A DNA stretch of 64,000 bases, taken from Psococerastis gibbosa (taxonomy: Eukaryota > Arthropoda > Insecta > Psocodea > Psocidae). The notes under the pieces are model-generated. The model did no database searches, had not been told where the DNA came from, and saw nothing but the letters and a program-made list of their open reading frames with translations. The translations under genes were made by a program, and so were the position numbers. Positions 22,401 to 29,312 of the stretch are shown piece after piece. The stretch is from NCBI GenBank assembly GCA_963971405.1, contig OZ020492.1, positions 16,336,204 to 16,400,203 of the forward strand. The letters run 5' to 3'. The number at the start of each line of letters is the position of its first letter. Within the stretch, counting starts at the first letter, position 1.

Positions 22401-25005
22401 GCACCGCTTGATTTGCGGTACTGCGGTAATCTCCACAAAGTCTAACTTCCTTGTTGTGCTTTATTACTGGTACAACTGGTGTTGCCCATTTACTATGTTG
22501 TACCGGGGATATAATGCCCTGTTCCACCAACTTACTTAACGCTTCCTCCACTTTTGATTTAATCGCAAATGGTAGTGGTCTGTATTTTAAAAATTTCGGT
22601 TGTGCTTCTTTCTTCAACTCTATGGTTACTGGCACCCCCACGTGTCCTGTTAACTGTCCATCAAACACAGTCGAAAATTCCTCCATTAGCCAAGAGACAC
22701 CACACTTCTTTTCAATACTGTTTATTCCACGAATTTCAATCCCCAAGTCTGTAAACCAGTTTCTGCCTAACAGGCTAGTTCCTTGCCCTGTCCCCACCAA
22801 CAAGGTCAAGTTGCTCGTACGCTGTCTGTATTTTACACCAACTTTTATTTTTCCCAGAATTCCAACTTCTTGGTGTGTCCATGTGCACAATTTAATGTCT
22901 GATGGTTCCAATACGACTTCTGTTTTCTGCGCCAATTCTTTGTAGACTTTCTCAGATATTATGGAATTTGAGCACCCTGTGTCCACTTGCATCTGCACAT
23001 CTGTTCCATTTATGTTAACTGTCACTGTAATTGCAGTACTCTTTCCAATAATTGCGTTCAGTTCGTAAAATGATCCAATTTCTCCCTCCAAAGAGTTGGC
23101 CTGTTTTCTGTTGTCGTTTTGCGCGTTTACTTTTCTAGGCAAGTTCTTCTTTTTAGCCAAACACGCCCTCTCTATATGGCCTATTTTTGAGCAATAGTGA
23201 CAGCTTTCCTTGGTCGCCCAGCAGTCGTTAGGGCTGTGCCGATAGGATGTGCAACGCCAACACTGTGCATTTTTAGCCCCACCATAGTTGGTGTTTTGCC
23301 GTTTTGTTCTTTCATCACTGCCTGTCGCTTCTACTTTGTGTACGTTCTCTGTCACTCCGCGAATTTGTTGTACATACTCATTTGCCGCTTCTGCAGCCAG
23401 CACCACTTCTAATGCTGTTTTGAAGGTCAATTTCGGGTCTGCTAATAACTTTTTTTGTATTGCCAATTCACTAATTCCCACTACTAGTTGATCCCTTAAC
23501 TCTATCTCCAAATCATGAAAATTGCAGCCGTCTGCTAGTCTCCGTAATTCGGCCACATATGCAGTTACAGACTCACCTTCCGCGTGCTGCATCCGCTTCC
23601 TAAAATTAAACCTTTTCACTATTTCACTGTCCTTGGGTTTAAAATGTTCCGTCACTTTCTGTAAAATGACCTTGTAATCGGTCGCTTCTAATTTATCTGG
23701 TGCTACCAACGATCGCACTAAGCCAAAAGTTTCGTGCCCACACAATGACAAAAATATGGCTTTCTTTTTGTCATCTTTCGTTATACTGTTTGCAAAAAAA
23801 TAAAAGTTAAGTCGCTCTTCATACTGTGCCCAAATATGTACCTTTTGGTCAAATGATTCAAGCTGTCCGATTTTTGCCATGTTGCTGTTGTCGTCACTGC
23901 TGTCTGCTGTCTCCTCGTCGCTATCGCTCTTTTGCATATCCTGCACGACAACCACACGCCCCCCGTGCTTCTTTACACCTCGTCGCCACTGTTATGTCGG
24001 TAATGAGTAATACGTAATTTAAAATTACAACACTATATTTTTGGTCTGTTTACATCTTCTGAACAAACGTCAACACGACATGGCGTCGTCTCCTGCCACT
24101 CCCATCGTGGTACCAATCATTTGGCGCCATAACATATACTAATAGCTTTTTCTAGATAAAAAGTAACAATAGAAAGTAGGAAATCGAAATTTAATTATTG
24201 TGGCCGGGTAGTACGGGATCCCGGGATTTTATTTATTAATTGCCAACACCTCATACATCTGAATAATGCATGAAATTAATTCAATCTGCTTTTTGAAAAG
24301 CTTGTCACTTTTAGTAATTATTTATGAAACCAATATTTCGTATCTTCGAAAAGATGGATTTAAGTTATTTCTACAAGTGACTCAGCTATCCTTTGTTTAC
24401 AAAATATTTTGTAATGCCTTAAGACCCGGTACAAACGAACAAGTCTACTCGTAATACAGCGATTCACGGGCGATATGTGGTGGGAACGAATGGATTGGTT
24501 ATTGGTTCTGTCAATTTCTGAACGCACTTCCGAAGATTTTCGACACTCACGCGTTATAAGCGCGTTGATAAGTGCATTAGTTTGCGTGTCAGAAATCTTC
24601 TGAAGTTGACTATGTGATTTTTCAACTACCCATCGTCCCTGGCGTGCAAATGTTCCGTGTGTACTAGGTAAAAAACAGCAACTATACTCAGTGGCGGTTT
24701 CAGGATTTTCAAAAGGGACATTGACAAGAGATCCGACCCGACTTTTTAATTTGTTTCACTTCCAAACACTTTTCACTTTATTTTTTCAAAAAGGAGTATA
24801 CTAAAATACTTTTGTGAACCGCCAGTGACTATACTACATTTGGGATAAATACCGAACTCGTTCCAGCTCAACCATGTCGAAAGCATTCGCGATATCCATC
24901 ATTTCCTTGACTTTCGCCAGCTCTTCCTCAGTTAACTGCATATGTTTTACCCGCTTCGGTGAATGAGTCAAAACGTAGGCCTTTGTGGACCAGCCTATGT
25001 CCAAC
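13260..25005 (-). CDS. RPH3A-like: Rabphilin/Noc2-like Rab effector, partial split gene (4 exons found)
   Basis: Four minus-strand exons join in phase: 24,853-25,005, 14,399-14,531, 14,028-14,187 and 13,260-13,427. The product has an N-terminal helix (LTEEELAKVKEMMD... MVELERVR), then GDGVVTCILCGEPF, then three more CxxC pairs (CEAC, CSKC, CKIC), which form the FYVE-like double zinc finger. Next come WMKSGAWFTRGLP and a Ser/Arg/Pro-rich linker. In rabphilin-3A and Noc2 this module binds GTP-loaded Rab3/Rab27 on secretory vesicles, and SGAWF is the Rab-contact motif. Introns are about 10.3 kb, 211 bp and 600 bp; the first holds a gypsy element. The start exon and any C2 domains were not found, so rabphilin (with C2A/C2B) cannot be told from Noc2 (without). 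A synaptotagmin-like protein is less likely. Confidence 0.85.
13650..13817 (+). mobile_element. SINE-B copy in the rabphilin-like intron
   Basis: It begins GACTTCGATGGCAAGGTGG (A-box-like TGGCAAGGTGG) and continues CGAGTCTCTACACGCCATGC and ACATTCATTAAATTGTTTG, ending in poly-A. The same order occurs at 36.9, 41.5, 42.2, 51.1, 56.7 and 63.3 kb. The B-box is weak, so tRNA origin is likely but not proven. It lies antisense in the 600-bp intron between exons c and d. Confidence 0.7.
14028..14187 (-). CDS. RPH3A-like: Rabphilin-like gene, exon c (second half of zinc finger, SGAWF)
   Basis: The acceptor is AATGCTTTAG and the donor CAT|GTAAGTAT. It holds 160 bases: 53 codons plus one base. It encodes RFCSKCGSTPAAKSNRREEL, then CKICYDTRELWMKSGAWF and TRGLP. 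This gives two CxxC zinc-ligand pairs plus the SGAWF motif that contacts Rab in rabphilin structures. The open frame has no internal Met and is short, so it is easy to miss in an ORF scan. Confidence 0.88.
14399..14531 (-). CDS. RPH3A-like: Rabphilin-like gene, exon b (first half of zinc finger)
   Basis: The acceptor is AATTTTTCTTTCAG and the donor CAAG|GTACAT. The length is 133 bases: one base completing Arg, then 44 codons. It encodes TLVRSVVRLKMVSSGDGVV, then TCILCGEPFKFFSGVRAYRC, then EACDK. GDGV-CILCGE closely follows the rabphilin/Noc2 consensus. The helix before it continues exon a without a phase break. The exon ends in phase 0 after CDK and joins RFCSKCG. Confidence 0.88.
14612..14806 (+). 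mobile_element. SINE-A copy in the large intron
   Basis: The head is ACATGTAGAGTTGTGG, with B-box GGGTTCGAGTCCC near 14,660. The body contains GGCGGTCCCGGGCCTTCC and ends AACTCCGCGAGGTTGGCTTA. The tail is TTTATTTA. ACAGACTCCA is duplicated inside the head. It lies about 80 bp upstream of exon b, antisense to the gene. Confidence 0.75.
14885..14950. mobile_element. G-tract MITE right end, solo
   Basis: The end CCCCTTGGCTACGCCACTGG is the reverse complement of the family's left terminus. The inner GGGTCCAGACCCAG resembles the interior next to the 10,633 left end. No left partner lies nearby. Confidence 0.45.
15040..15400. repeat. GC-richer segment, probable interspersed repeat
   Basis: It is more GC-rich than its surroundings and contains GGAAGGCAAGGGGAAACCAC, a motif I associate with widespread invertebrate LINE-derived repeats. 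It ends in a GAAGAAGAATAATAATT tail, as a retroposon would. It is the only copy in the window, so the family is not assigned. Confidence 0.35.
16861..17066. repeat. Foldback with tRNA-like arms (FB-T), copy 1
   Basis: The left arm AACTGGGCTTGGCGGGTTTC is followed by GAACCCACGAGCTACGC. It is the reverse complement of the right arm GCGTACATTGTGGGTTCGAA, followed by TCCCACCAAGTCC. The right arm carries A-box-like GTGGTCCAGCGGCTAGC and a perfect B-box GGTTCGAATCC. Each arm thus looks like a shortened tRNA, facing outward. Confidence 0.6.
17214..17503 (+). repeat. R-TGA copy
   Basis: It shares TTAAGTCATGCTTTCGCCTG, TGGTAAGCTTGTCT and TTGGCATTGGACTTGGGACC with the copy at 33,505-33,930, at moderate divergence. 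It lies antisense in the rabphilin-like intron. Confidence 0.6.
17592..17812 (-). mobile_element. SINE-A copy, minus orientation
   Basis: An ATAAATAAATAAATAAATAA tail, then the body (CTAAGCCAACCTAGCGGAGT), then the tRNA-like head with B-box (complement GACTCGAACC at about 17,750). It has the same orientation as the host gene. Confidence 0.8.
18037..18577. mobile_element. Non-autonomous hAT element with perfect 8-bp TSD
   Basis: Termini TAGAGGTGGGGCGT and ACGCCCCACCTCTA are inverted repeats, flanked by ATCGCATC at 18,029-18,036 and 18,578-18,585. The 541-bp interior has many copies of the subterminal motif GACAGTGAC/GTCACTGTC on both strands, as expected for hAT transposase binding sites. It has no transposase frame. 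The intact duplication suggests a fairly recent insertion. Confidence 0.9.
18611..18724. repeat. Foldback with tRNA-like arms (FB-T), copy 2
   Basis: AACTGGGCTTGGCGGGATTT and GATCTACGCCTAACCG on the left are reverse complements of CGGTTAGGTGTAGATTGTGG and ATCCCGCTACGTCCAGTT on the right. Only about 25 bp separate the arms. The B-box on the right is degenerate (GGTTCTAATCC). It is 26 bp from the TSD of the neighbouring hAT element. Confidence 0.6.
19763..19907 (-). repeat. 3' LTR of the gypsy element
   Basis: 145 bp with TGTTATG/CATAACA ends. The transcribed strand is preceded by the purine run AAGGGGGGAAG at 19,908-19,918. One mismatch to the 5' LTR. Confidence 0.95.
19908..19920 (-). promoter_or_regulatory. 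Polypurine tract of the gypsy element
   Basis: On the minus strand TTAAGGGGGGAAG directly precedes the 3' LTR, the expected site for plus-strand DNA priming. Confidence 0.75.
19951..23955 (-). CDS. Gag-Pol polyprotein of the gypsy element (1334 aa, single frame)
   Basis: Gag occupies about residues 26-220. Two CCHC zinc knuckles follow at 232-245 (CWRCTSYRHSPNDC) and 252-265 (CHYCSKIGHIERAC). The protease has DTG at 325-327. The RT catalytic motif is YLDD at 605-608. RNase H begins near SCDAS (752) and contains DHKPL (821). Integrase has an HHCC finger (H974, H977, C1007, C1010) and a D-D-E triad at D1038, D1093 and E1129, with 35 residues between the last two. Gag and Pol are fused in one frame with no shift. 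One oddity: the RT block usually written LPFG-SSAP reads LQFVVSSCP at 577-585, so a normally conserved Gly is Val and activity may be impaired. The first in-frame Met is used; Met26 is an alternative start. Confidence 0.95.
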   Translation of the reverse strand: MVVVQDMQKSDSDEETADSSDDNSNMAKIGQLESFDQKVHIWAQYEERLNFYFFANSITKDDKKKAIFLSLCGHETFGLVRSLVAPDKLEATDYKVILQKVTEHFKPKDSEIVKRFNFRKRMQHAEGESVTAYVAELRRLADGCNFHDLEIELRDQLVVGISELAIQKKLLADPKLTFKTALEVVLAAEAANEYVQQIRGVTENVHKVEATGSDERTKRQNTNYGGAKNAQCWRCTSYRHSPNDCWATKESCHYCSKIGHIERACLAKKKNLPRKVNAQNDNRKQANSLEGEIGSFYELNAIIGKSTAITVTVNINGTDVQMQVDTGCSNSIISEKVYKELAQKTEVVLEPSDIKLCTWTHQEVGILGKIKVGVKYRQRTSNLTLLVGTGQGTSLLGRNWFTDLGIEIRGINSIEKKCGVSWLMEEFSTVFDGQLTGHVGVPVTIELKKEAQPKFLKYRPLPFAIKSKVEEALSKLVEQGIISPVQHSKWATPVVPVIKHNKEVRLCGDYRSTANQAVQPAAYPLPTLAEMRASFTGGKIFSKIDLAQAYQQLTVDDKTAEVLTMNTTKGLYKVNRLQFVVSSCPMIFQKHMDNLLNGIPGVQAYLDDIILCGRDEQEHNERLREVFLRLKDGGLKVNKDKCVFGQDSIMCLGFIVGKEGWHPTAEKVRAVRETRQPQNKTELLSFIGLLTFYDCFLKNRASVVKPLYDLASGKGEYKWTNKHSEAFEKAKELLTSDAVIAHYDPDLPLVVSCDASAYGLGAVLANVLPDGTEKPIAFASSTLSKTEEKYAVLDKEGLAIIFAVKHFHNYIYGRNFKITTDHKPLVGLFNPNKTIPSFVSPRMLRWCLLLSNYSYIIEYRAGSTNRNADSLSRLPLTEKTAEPPAPLEVLMIEGFTNTPVKTAEIAEKTAMDSTLRQVFFRLQNGWPNGEETNSALMPYARRHPELSIHRECILWGSRVVIPTVLREQVLQLLHQNHPGMVAMKATARSYVWWPGMDSNIEEMVRTCEICQQTRNLPGKEKTGSWEPNDEAWQRIHVDMAGPCYGGNYFLVIVDSYSKWLEVKRLKNITSAEVISKLRTIFATFGLPITVVSDNGTQFVSEEIKKWYELNGIQGIAVPPGHPSSNGQAERMVQVTKRNLQLLQQGDIDTRLARMLFKQHTTPSAQTGKSPAELMFKRKLRTALSAFHPLTAKDDRKQISGPKRQFRVGDKVFAINLREVGDKWLAGAIAEKKGEYVYVVRFTVGHSGVRHVDQIRRRDTTEEESSDTGDREDITNTRGISDAEPRTEEPELVPNSPQMTWEDGNNEEEEELETNQQTTRSGREVRTPARFRDEV
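23970..23988 (-). promoter_or_regulatory. Candidate primer-binding site
   Basis: One base after the 5' LTR the minus strand reads TGGCGACGAGGTGTAAAG. It starts with TGG, as tRNA-primed sites do. The matching tRNA is not assigned. Confidence 0.5.
23990..24134 (-). repeat. 5' LTR of the gypsy element
   Basis: 145 bp, identical to the 3' LTR except for one base. It is expected to carry the element's promoter; no TATA box was assigned with confidence. Confidence 0.95.
24689..24827. mobile_element. hAT-type MITE with perfect TSD beside exon a
   Basis: Termini CAGTGGCGGTTTCAGG and TGAACCGCCAGTG are inverted repeats. The flanks are ACTATACT at 24,681-24,688 and 24,828-24,835. The 139-bp element is non-coding. 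Its duplicated flank ends 17 bp from the splice donor of exon a (exon edge 24,853). Confidence 0.88.
24853..25005 (-). CDS. RPH3A-like: Rabphilin-like gene, exon a (N-terminal Rab-binding helix)
   Basis: The acceptor is GAATTTGTTTCAG and the donor TTCG|GTATTT. The length is 153 bases: 1 base, 50 codons, 2 bases. The peptide runs LDIGWSTKAYVLTHSPKRVK, HMQLTEEELAKVKEMMDIAN, AFDMVELERV and then a split Arg. LT-EE followed by a long helix and an E-ER pattern matches the start of rabphilin's Rab-binding domain. The split codon completes exactly in exon b, about 10.3 kb away. An upstream exon ending with two spare bases must exist but was not found. Confidence 0.82.
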
Positions 25006-25116
25006 CTGAAACAAATTCATCAAAACATTGTATGGTACTGTTATATATAATAAAATGTATGTATATAATATAAAAATATATGTGTAAAATTATATGTATA
25101 ATAAATGGCTAATAGT

Positions 25117-25240
25117 CTGCATTTGAAATTAAGTATTTTTTTATATCTTTTTTTATTTTCCATATTTTGTTCAATTCTTTTAGTTTACGTGGCAATTTGT
25201 TAAATATCTCTGGTAAAACAGTTTCATTGAGGCGTCTACC
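25117..25240 (-). pseudogene. LINE C-terminal fragment
   Basis: The minus strand encodes RRLNETVLPEIFNKLPRKLK followed by a Lys-rich end (KKDIKKYLISN). This is the usual FN-LP--IK C-terminal signature of Jockey/CR1-group LINE proteins. Only about 40 codons survive. Confidence 0.6.
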
Positions 25241-25665
25241 ATACTAGTCATGTGTTATAGGAATATTTTGTCCCAAAGTGTCTTCATTTCTCAGTTGCCT
25301 CTTATTCTGTGTGTTTCCATCAATTTTTTTTATAATAATAATAATAATAACAATAACAAATCATATATTTTGTTTAAATTTATCAATTTACATAAGTGGA
25401 TTCTCACAACAAAATACACACAAGCGGAATACCAGGAGGTACTCATAGCTCTACAACTACGTACATTTCACAATTTTTCTGCATATGCACGACTGAACAG
25501 TGAAAAAATTATATAATTATTATTATTAATTTTGTATAGTAATTTATTTAGAATTTAAAAAGAAAGAAACGAGTGTAACAATTTTGAGTACCTAATATAG
25601 CAATTAAACTGAAAAACTTTTTTAACTAGGATATATAAAAGGCATATACGTATATATGCAAGATA

Positions 25666-26102
25666 CGCCCTTAAAAAAAACATAAAAAAACGTATTTGCG
25701 ATTACTACTAATAAAAATCTAAATAATGGTAGCCATTTTAATAACTGTAAATGTATCTACGTTTACACCACTTTTCTGAGGTAAGCATAAACTTTTTTTG
25801 CTTTTTTGAGAACTCAGGAATTGATTGTGCTTCCCTTGCATCATCTGGAAGTGAATTATAGGGCCGGGATACAACTTGTGCAAACGCCCTTAAAAAAAAA
25901 AAACATAAAAAAACGTATTTGCGATTACTACGAATAAAAATGTAAATAATGGTAGCCATTTTAATAACTGTAAATGTATCTACGTTTACACCACTTTTCT
26001 GAGGTAAGCATAAACTTTTTTAGCTTTTTTGAGAACTGACGAATCGATTGTGCTTCCCTTGCATCATCTGGAAGTGAATTATAGGACCGGGATACAACTT
26101 GC
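25666..26102 (-). repeat. Tandem duplication of a LINE C-terminal fragment (219-bp unit)
   Basis: Two nearly identical units (about 25,666-25,884 and 25,885-26,101) and the start of a third share GTATTTGCGATTACTAC and CATCATCTGGAAGTGAATTA. On the minus strand each encodes RPYNSLPDDAREAQSIPEF, the LINE C-terminal signature. The few differences suggest recent duplication, possibly through the poly-A runs at the unit borders. Confidence 0.75.
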
Positions 26103-26333
26103 AAACCCCCTTAAAAACTATTTAAAAAAATAATAAAAATAAAAAAATAGGACCGGGGAGCTATGTCACTAATCTTCTTCATCTTCTTTTTCTTCTGGCT
26201 CTACAGCCCTTGATGGGCTTTAGCCTCGACGCCCCCCCCCCCCCCCCCCCCGGCAAGACCGTTTGTGTGCCCTACTATGTCTCATTATTTCATCTATGTT
26301 ATGAGTGATAGTCTATAGTGGAGTTGTAGTCAA

Positions 26334-26457
26334 CATGTTTAACATATTTAAATTGAATATTTTTATTAATTACGTAGATTTCAAAAGGATTTTACTATTT
26401 TTGGGGGCCGAAGTGCGCCCCTGGAAATTGTGCGCGGGGGTGTTATTTACGCCACTG
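26334..26457. mobile_element. MITE right-end fragment (TTTACGCCACTG)
   Basis: It shares TTTTTATTAATTACGTAGAT and the end GGGGGTGTTATTTACGCCACTG (split here: GGGGGTGTTAT, TTACGCCACTG) with the element at 45,053-45,631. A C-tract of about 20 lies just upstream at 26,232. Confidence 0.5.
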
Positions 26458-27072
26458 TCGACAACACTCCTCCAGTCATCTTGGTTTTGCACAACGCTCC
26501 ACTATCTATACGGACTCGAGAAGGTCAGTTTCCAACTCATCCTTCCAGCGTTTTCGAGGACGTCCCGCCAGTCGTCTTCCTTTCATGCTTGCTTTGTAAA
26601 TCTTGTGGCATGCAGTCGTCTGACGTCCCTGCTATCTTAGGCGTTGCGCTTTATGTCACTAATCCTATGCTTATTTCTCTCTAGCCCGGGTATCATAGAC
26701 ACACAGCAACCGCCCCACACCCTGCTGCCATCTCTCTATCAGTTCCATCTCCATCCCAATGAAGGCTATACGGATATTGACACTACTGATCAATGATCAC
26801 AGGTACTGGATTTTCAAAATCACTCAACCTTCAATGTTAACCTCGAAATTGGTTGTGGGATTTATTGGGAGGAAGGTTCTATAAAAACTTAGAGAAATTG
26901 GAATTCCGTTATTGCATTTTCCCGACCTAAAGCCCTACTAATACCTCAATCTGTCACTTACCTGGACTACGTGGGAGGCTAGGGAAAGGGTGGAGACGGG
27001 GGGGGGGGGACGGGGGTGGAAGGTTGTGAAACAACCACTCTGTCAGTTTGTTATTCAGCCTGTACTATAATT

Positions 27073-27292
27073 CCAAGGTAAGACACGTGAAGACTCGTAT
27101 TGGTTAAGTCATGCTTTCGCCTTTATCATTGCGTCAATGGTAAGCTTGTCTGAGGTTGTCCAATATCACTTGTAGCCGGTGAAGGTTGGTATTGAGAACG
27201 TATACTACTTTGCCAATGGCCAAAACTTCATATGAAAAAAATACAAATAATGTCCATGGGGTCCATAAAAAGTCCTTCAGGTCATTACATTA
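27073..27292 (+). repeat. R-TGA copy, 3'-truncated
   Basis: It contains GGTTAAGTCATGCTTTCGCC, AATGGTAAGCTTGTCTGA and CCAATGGCCAAAACTTCATA in the same order as the 33.5-kb copy. Confidence 0.6.
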
Positions 27293-27457
27293 CATAAAGG
27301 CACGTGAATGCACAGGACCTGTGGTCTGTCTTATTATTCATTGAATATAATAATAATAAAATAAAAATGCGTGTATTTATTAGAAAAACATTACAAATCA
27401 TACATTACAAACCGGTGTCACAAAGCCAAAAAGGCGCGTTGGGAACAAGTTACTTTA

Positions 27458-27858
27458 TTAGGCGCCCATTCCATCGACCGGCTAGGGCTATTTACAAAAA
27501 CAGTGACGTGGTAGCAGAGTTTCAAGACTTAGGCGGGGTTTCCACCGACCTCACATTGTAGAATGCAAATGACATTGACGGAAATGTTTGTTTTCCTCTA
27601 TGCCATAGTTAAAATTGATCAATGATCATACAGTAAAGTCATAAACAAACAAACTAAAATTAAAAAATGGAGTCATGGGATATGTTAAGTACAAACATTT
27701 TAATAGATTTCTATAAAAAGAAAAATTCTAATTTCCGTCAATGTTATATGCATTCTGCAATGCGAGGTCGGTGGAAACCCCGCCTAAGTCTTGAATGTCT
27801 GCTACCACGTCACTGTTTTTGTAAATAGCCCTAGCCGGTCGGTGGAATGGGCGCCTTA
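27458..27858. mobile_element. Palindrome-in-palindrome MITE (M-PP), copy 1
   Basis: An outer arm of about 70 bp (GGCGCCCATTCCATCGACCG ... ACGTGGTAGCAG ... TCAAGA) appears reverse-complemented at the other end. At its centre sits an inner element with its own arms (TTAGGCGGGGTTTCCACCGA, then CCTCACATTG) and a core of about 200 bp with CACAAACAAACAAACTAAAA. Flanks are TTA on both sides. No coding capacity. The outer arms alone would form a spacer-less palindrome. Confidence 0.75.
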
Positions 27859-27929
27859 GCAAACCAATTTCGGGCTCATGCCCGGTAGGGGATCTCCATT
27901 TTTCTACTGCTCTATTTGCGATGTTTAGG

Positions 27930-28232
27930 TTAGGCGCCCATTCCACCGACCGGCTAGGGCTATTTACAAAAATAGTGACGTGGTAGCAGACATTCAAGAC
28001 TTAGGTGGTGTTTCTACCGACCTCGCATTGCAGAATTGACGGAAATGTTTATTTTCCTCTATGCCATAGTTAGAATTGATCAATGATCATACAGTAAAAT
28101 CACAAACAAACAAACTAAAATTAAAAAAATGGCGTCATGGGATATGTTAAGTGCAAACATTTTAATAGATTTCTATAAAAAGAAAAATTCTAATTTCCGT
28201 CAATGTCATTTGCATTCTGCAATGCGAGGTCG
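27930..28232. mobile_element. M-PP copy 2, 3'-truncated
   Basis: A direct-orientation copy begins 72 bp after copy 1, with TTAGGCGCCCATTCCACCGA. It carries the outer left arm and the inner element, and stops inside the inner right arm (CGAGGTCG). The outer right arm is missing. Confidence 0.75.
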
Positions 28233-28334
28233 CTGTGCACCCGGTTTATGCTGTGTCTCAATGTTTCAATGATCTTGTACAGGTTAGAGATTGTCCAAAC
28301 CTGTCAGATCCTGAAGAACTGATGCAACTTCTAG

Positions 28335-28850
28335 TGGCCCATTGGTCCCTTGTCCAATACCAATGACCCTATGGATTTCGGACATTTTTTTTTTTAAATC
28401 ATAACGGAATGCCATTTGTAGCTTACGCATTTTATGTTTATGTGTAGTGCAATACTGTAGTTTTGAATGGGGTTAGTGTGGTGTTCATTATTGTCGTTCG
28501 GCAAACTGCTATAAGCGCACTAGACAACGAGTTGCCCAAGTACCGTCTACAACTGTTTGCTTTTGTCTATTGTGCGATTTTTTGGTATAATGGGTTAAGC
28601 GTTTGCAACGATTTTTAAAGATAGTTGACTGGAATAGAAACGGGAGCGTGTGTTGGCACGGCAGTAAAAACATTATTTATATTGATTCTGTATGAATTTT
28701 GCCATTTGCAAACTGGTATGCGTCCTCGATGTCAACCTACACCGGTTACAAGCGATAATAGACAGTCTGAGACAAGCTTACCAATGCAATGTAACTGGCG
28801 AAAGCAAGACTTAACCAAGTACAGATACGAGTCAAAGTGTGTCAGATAGA
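28335..28850 (-). repeat. R-TGA in minus orientation, interrupted
   Basis: CCCATTGGTCCCTTGTCCAA at about 28,345 and TCGATGTCAACCTACACCGG at about 28,727 are complements of successive R-TGA blocks. About 290 bp of unrelated AT-rich sequence beginning with a T-run lies between them, so another insertion is likely. Confidence 0.5.
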
Positions 28851-29312
28851 AAATCTTGCAGGTCCGATGAGAGTAGGCTATTTTGTGAAACGGTTGTTGA
28901 GCGTTTTCGCTATGGTAAGATTTACCTGGGGCACAGCGAAGAAAAAAAACACTTAGTTCCTTAGGTAAGAAATTTATTAGAGTTGACTTAGTATAAGTGG
29001 AGGAGTATTATTTGGGTGGTATGCTCAGTGTTCTTTTAATTAAAGAATTATTTAAAGACAAGTTTTCTATGCAAACAACTTAAAAGGTACGCTTAAGGGA
29101 TTCGGAAGACCTTTTAGTAGGTATAGCAGTACCAGGAGGCCGAGAAAATTAAATCGACTAGTCTAGAGAAATTGCTACAAATTAATTTGCTATTTAGAAA
29201 AGACATAATTTCTATTTTTCTCCTTTATTATATGGGTGAATAAATATATCAATTAATTAATAAATTATGATTAAATAAAAAATAAATAATGATTTTTTGT
29301 TTTATTACTAAG

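Larger units (their letters stand above)
19763..24134 (-). mobile_element. Complete Ty3/gypsy LTR retrotransposon
   Basis: Two 145-bp LTRs (TGTTATG...CATAACA) flank one long Gag-Pol frame. The target duplication TATAC is present on both sides (19,758-19,762 and 24,135-24,139). The LTRs differ at one position (about 19,823 A versus T), so insertion was recent. A polypurine tract abuts the 3' LTR, and a candidate primer-binding site starts one base after the 5' LTR. Protein order Gag-PR-RT-RNase H-integrase places it in Ty3/gypsy, close to the K02A2.6-like/Mag group by general character. There is no envelope gene. It sits in the rabphilin-like intron in the sense direction. Confidence 0.95.

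Noticed and set aside
20042..24017. Plus-strand frames over the gypsy element
   Set aside because: Antisense shadows of Gag-Pol.
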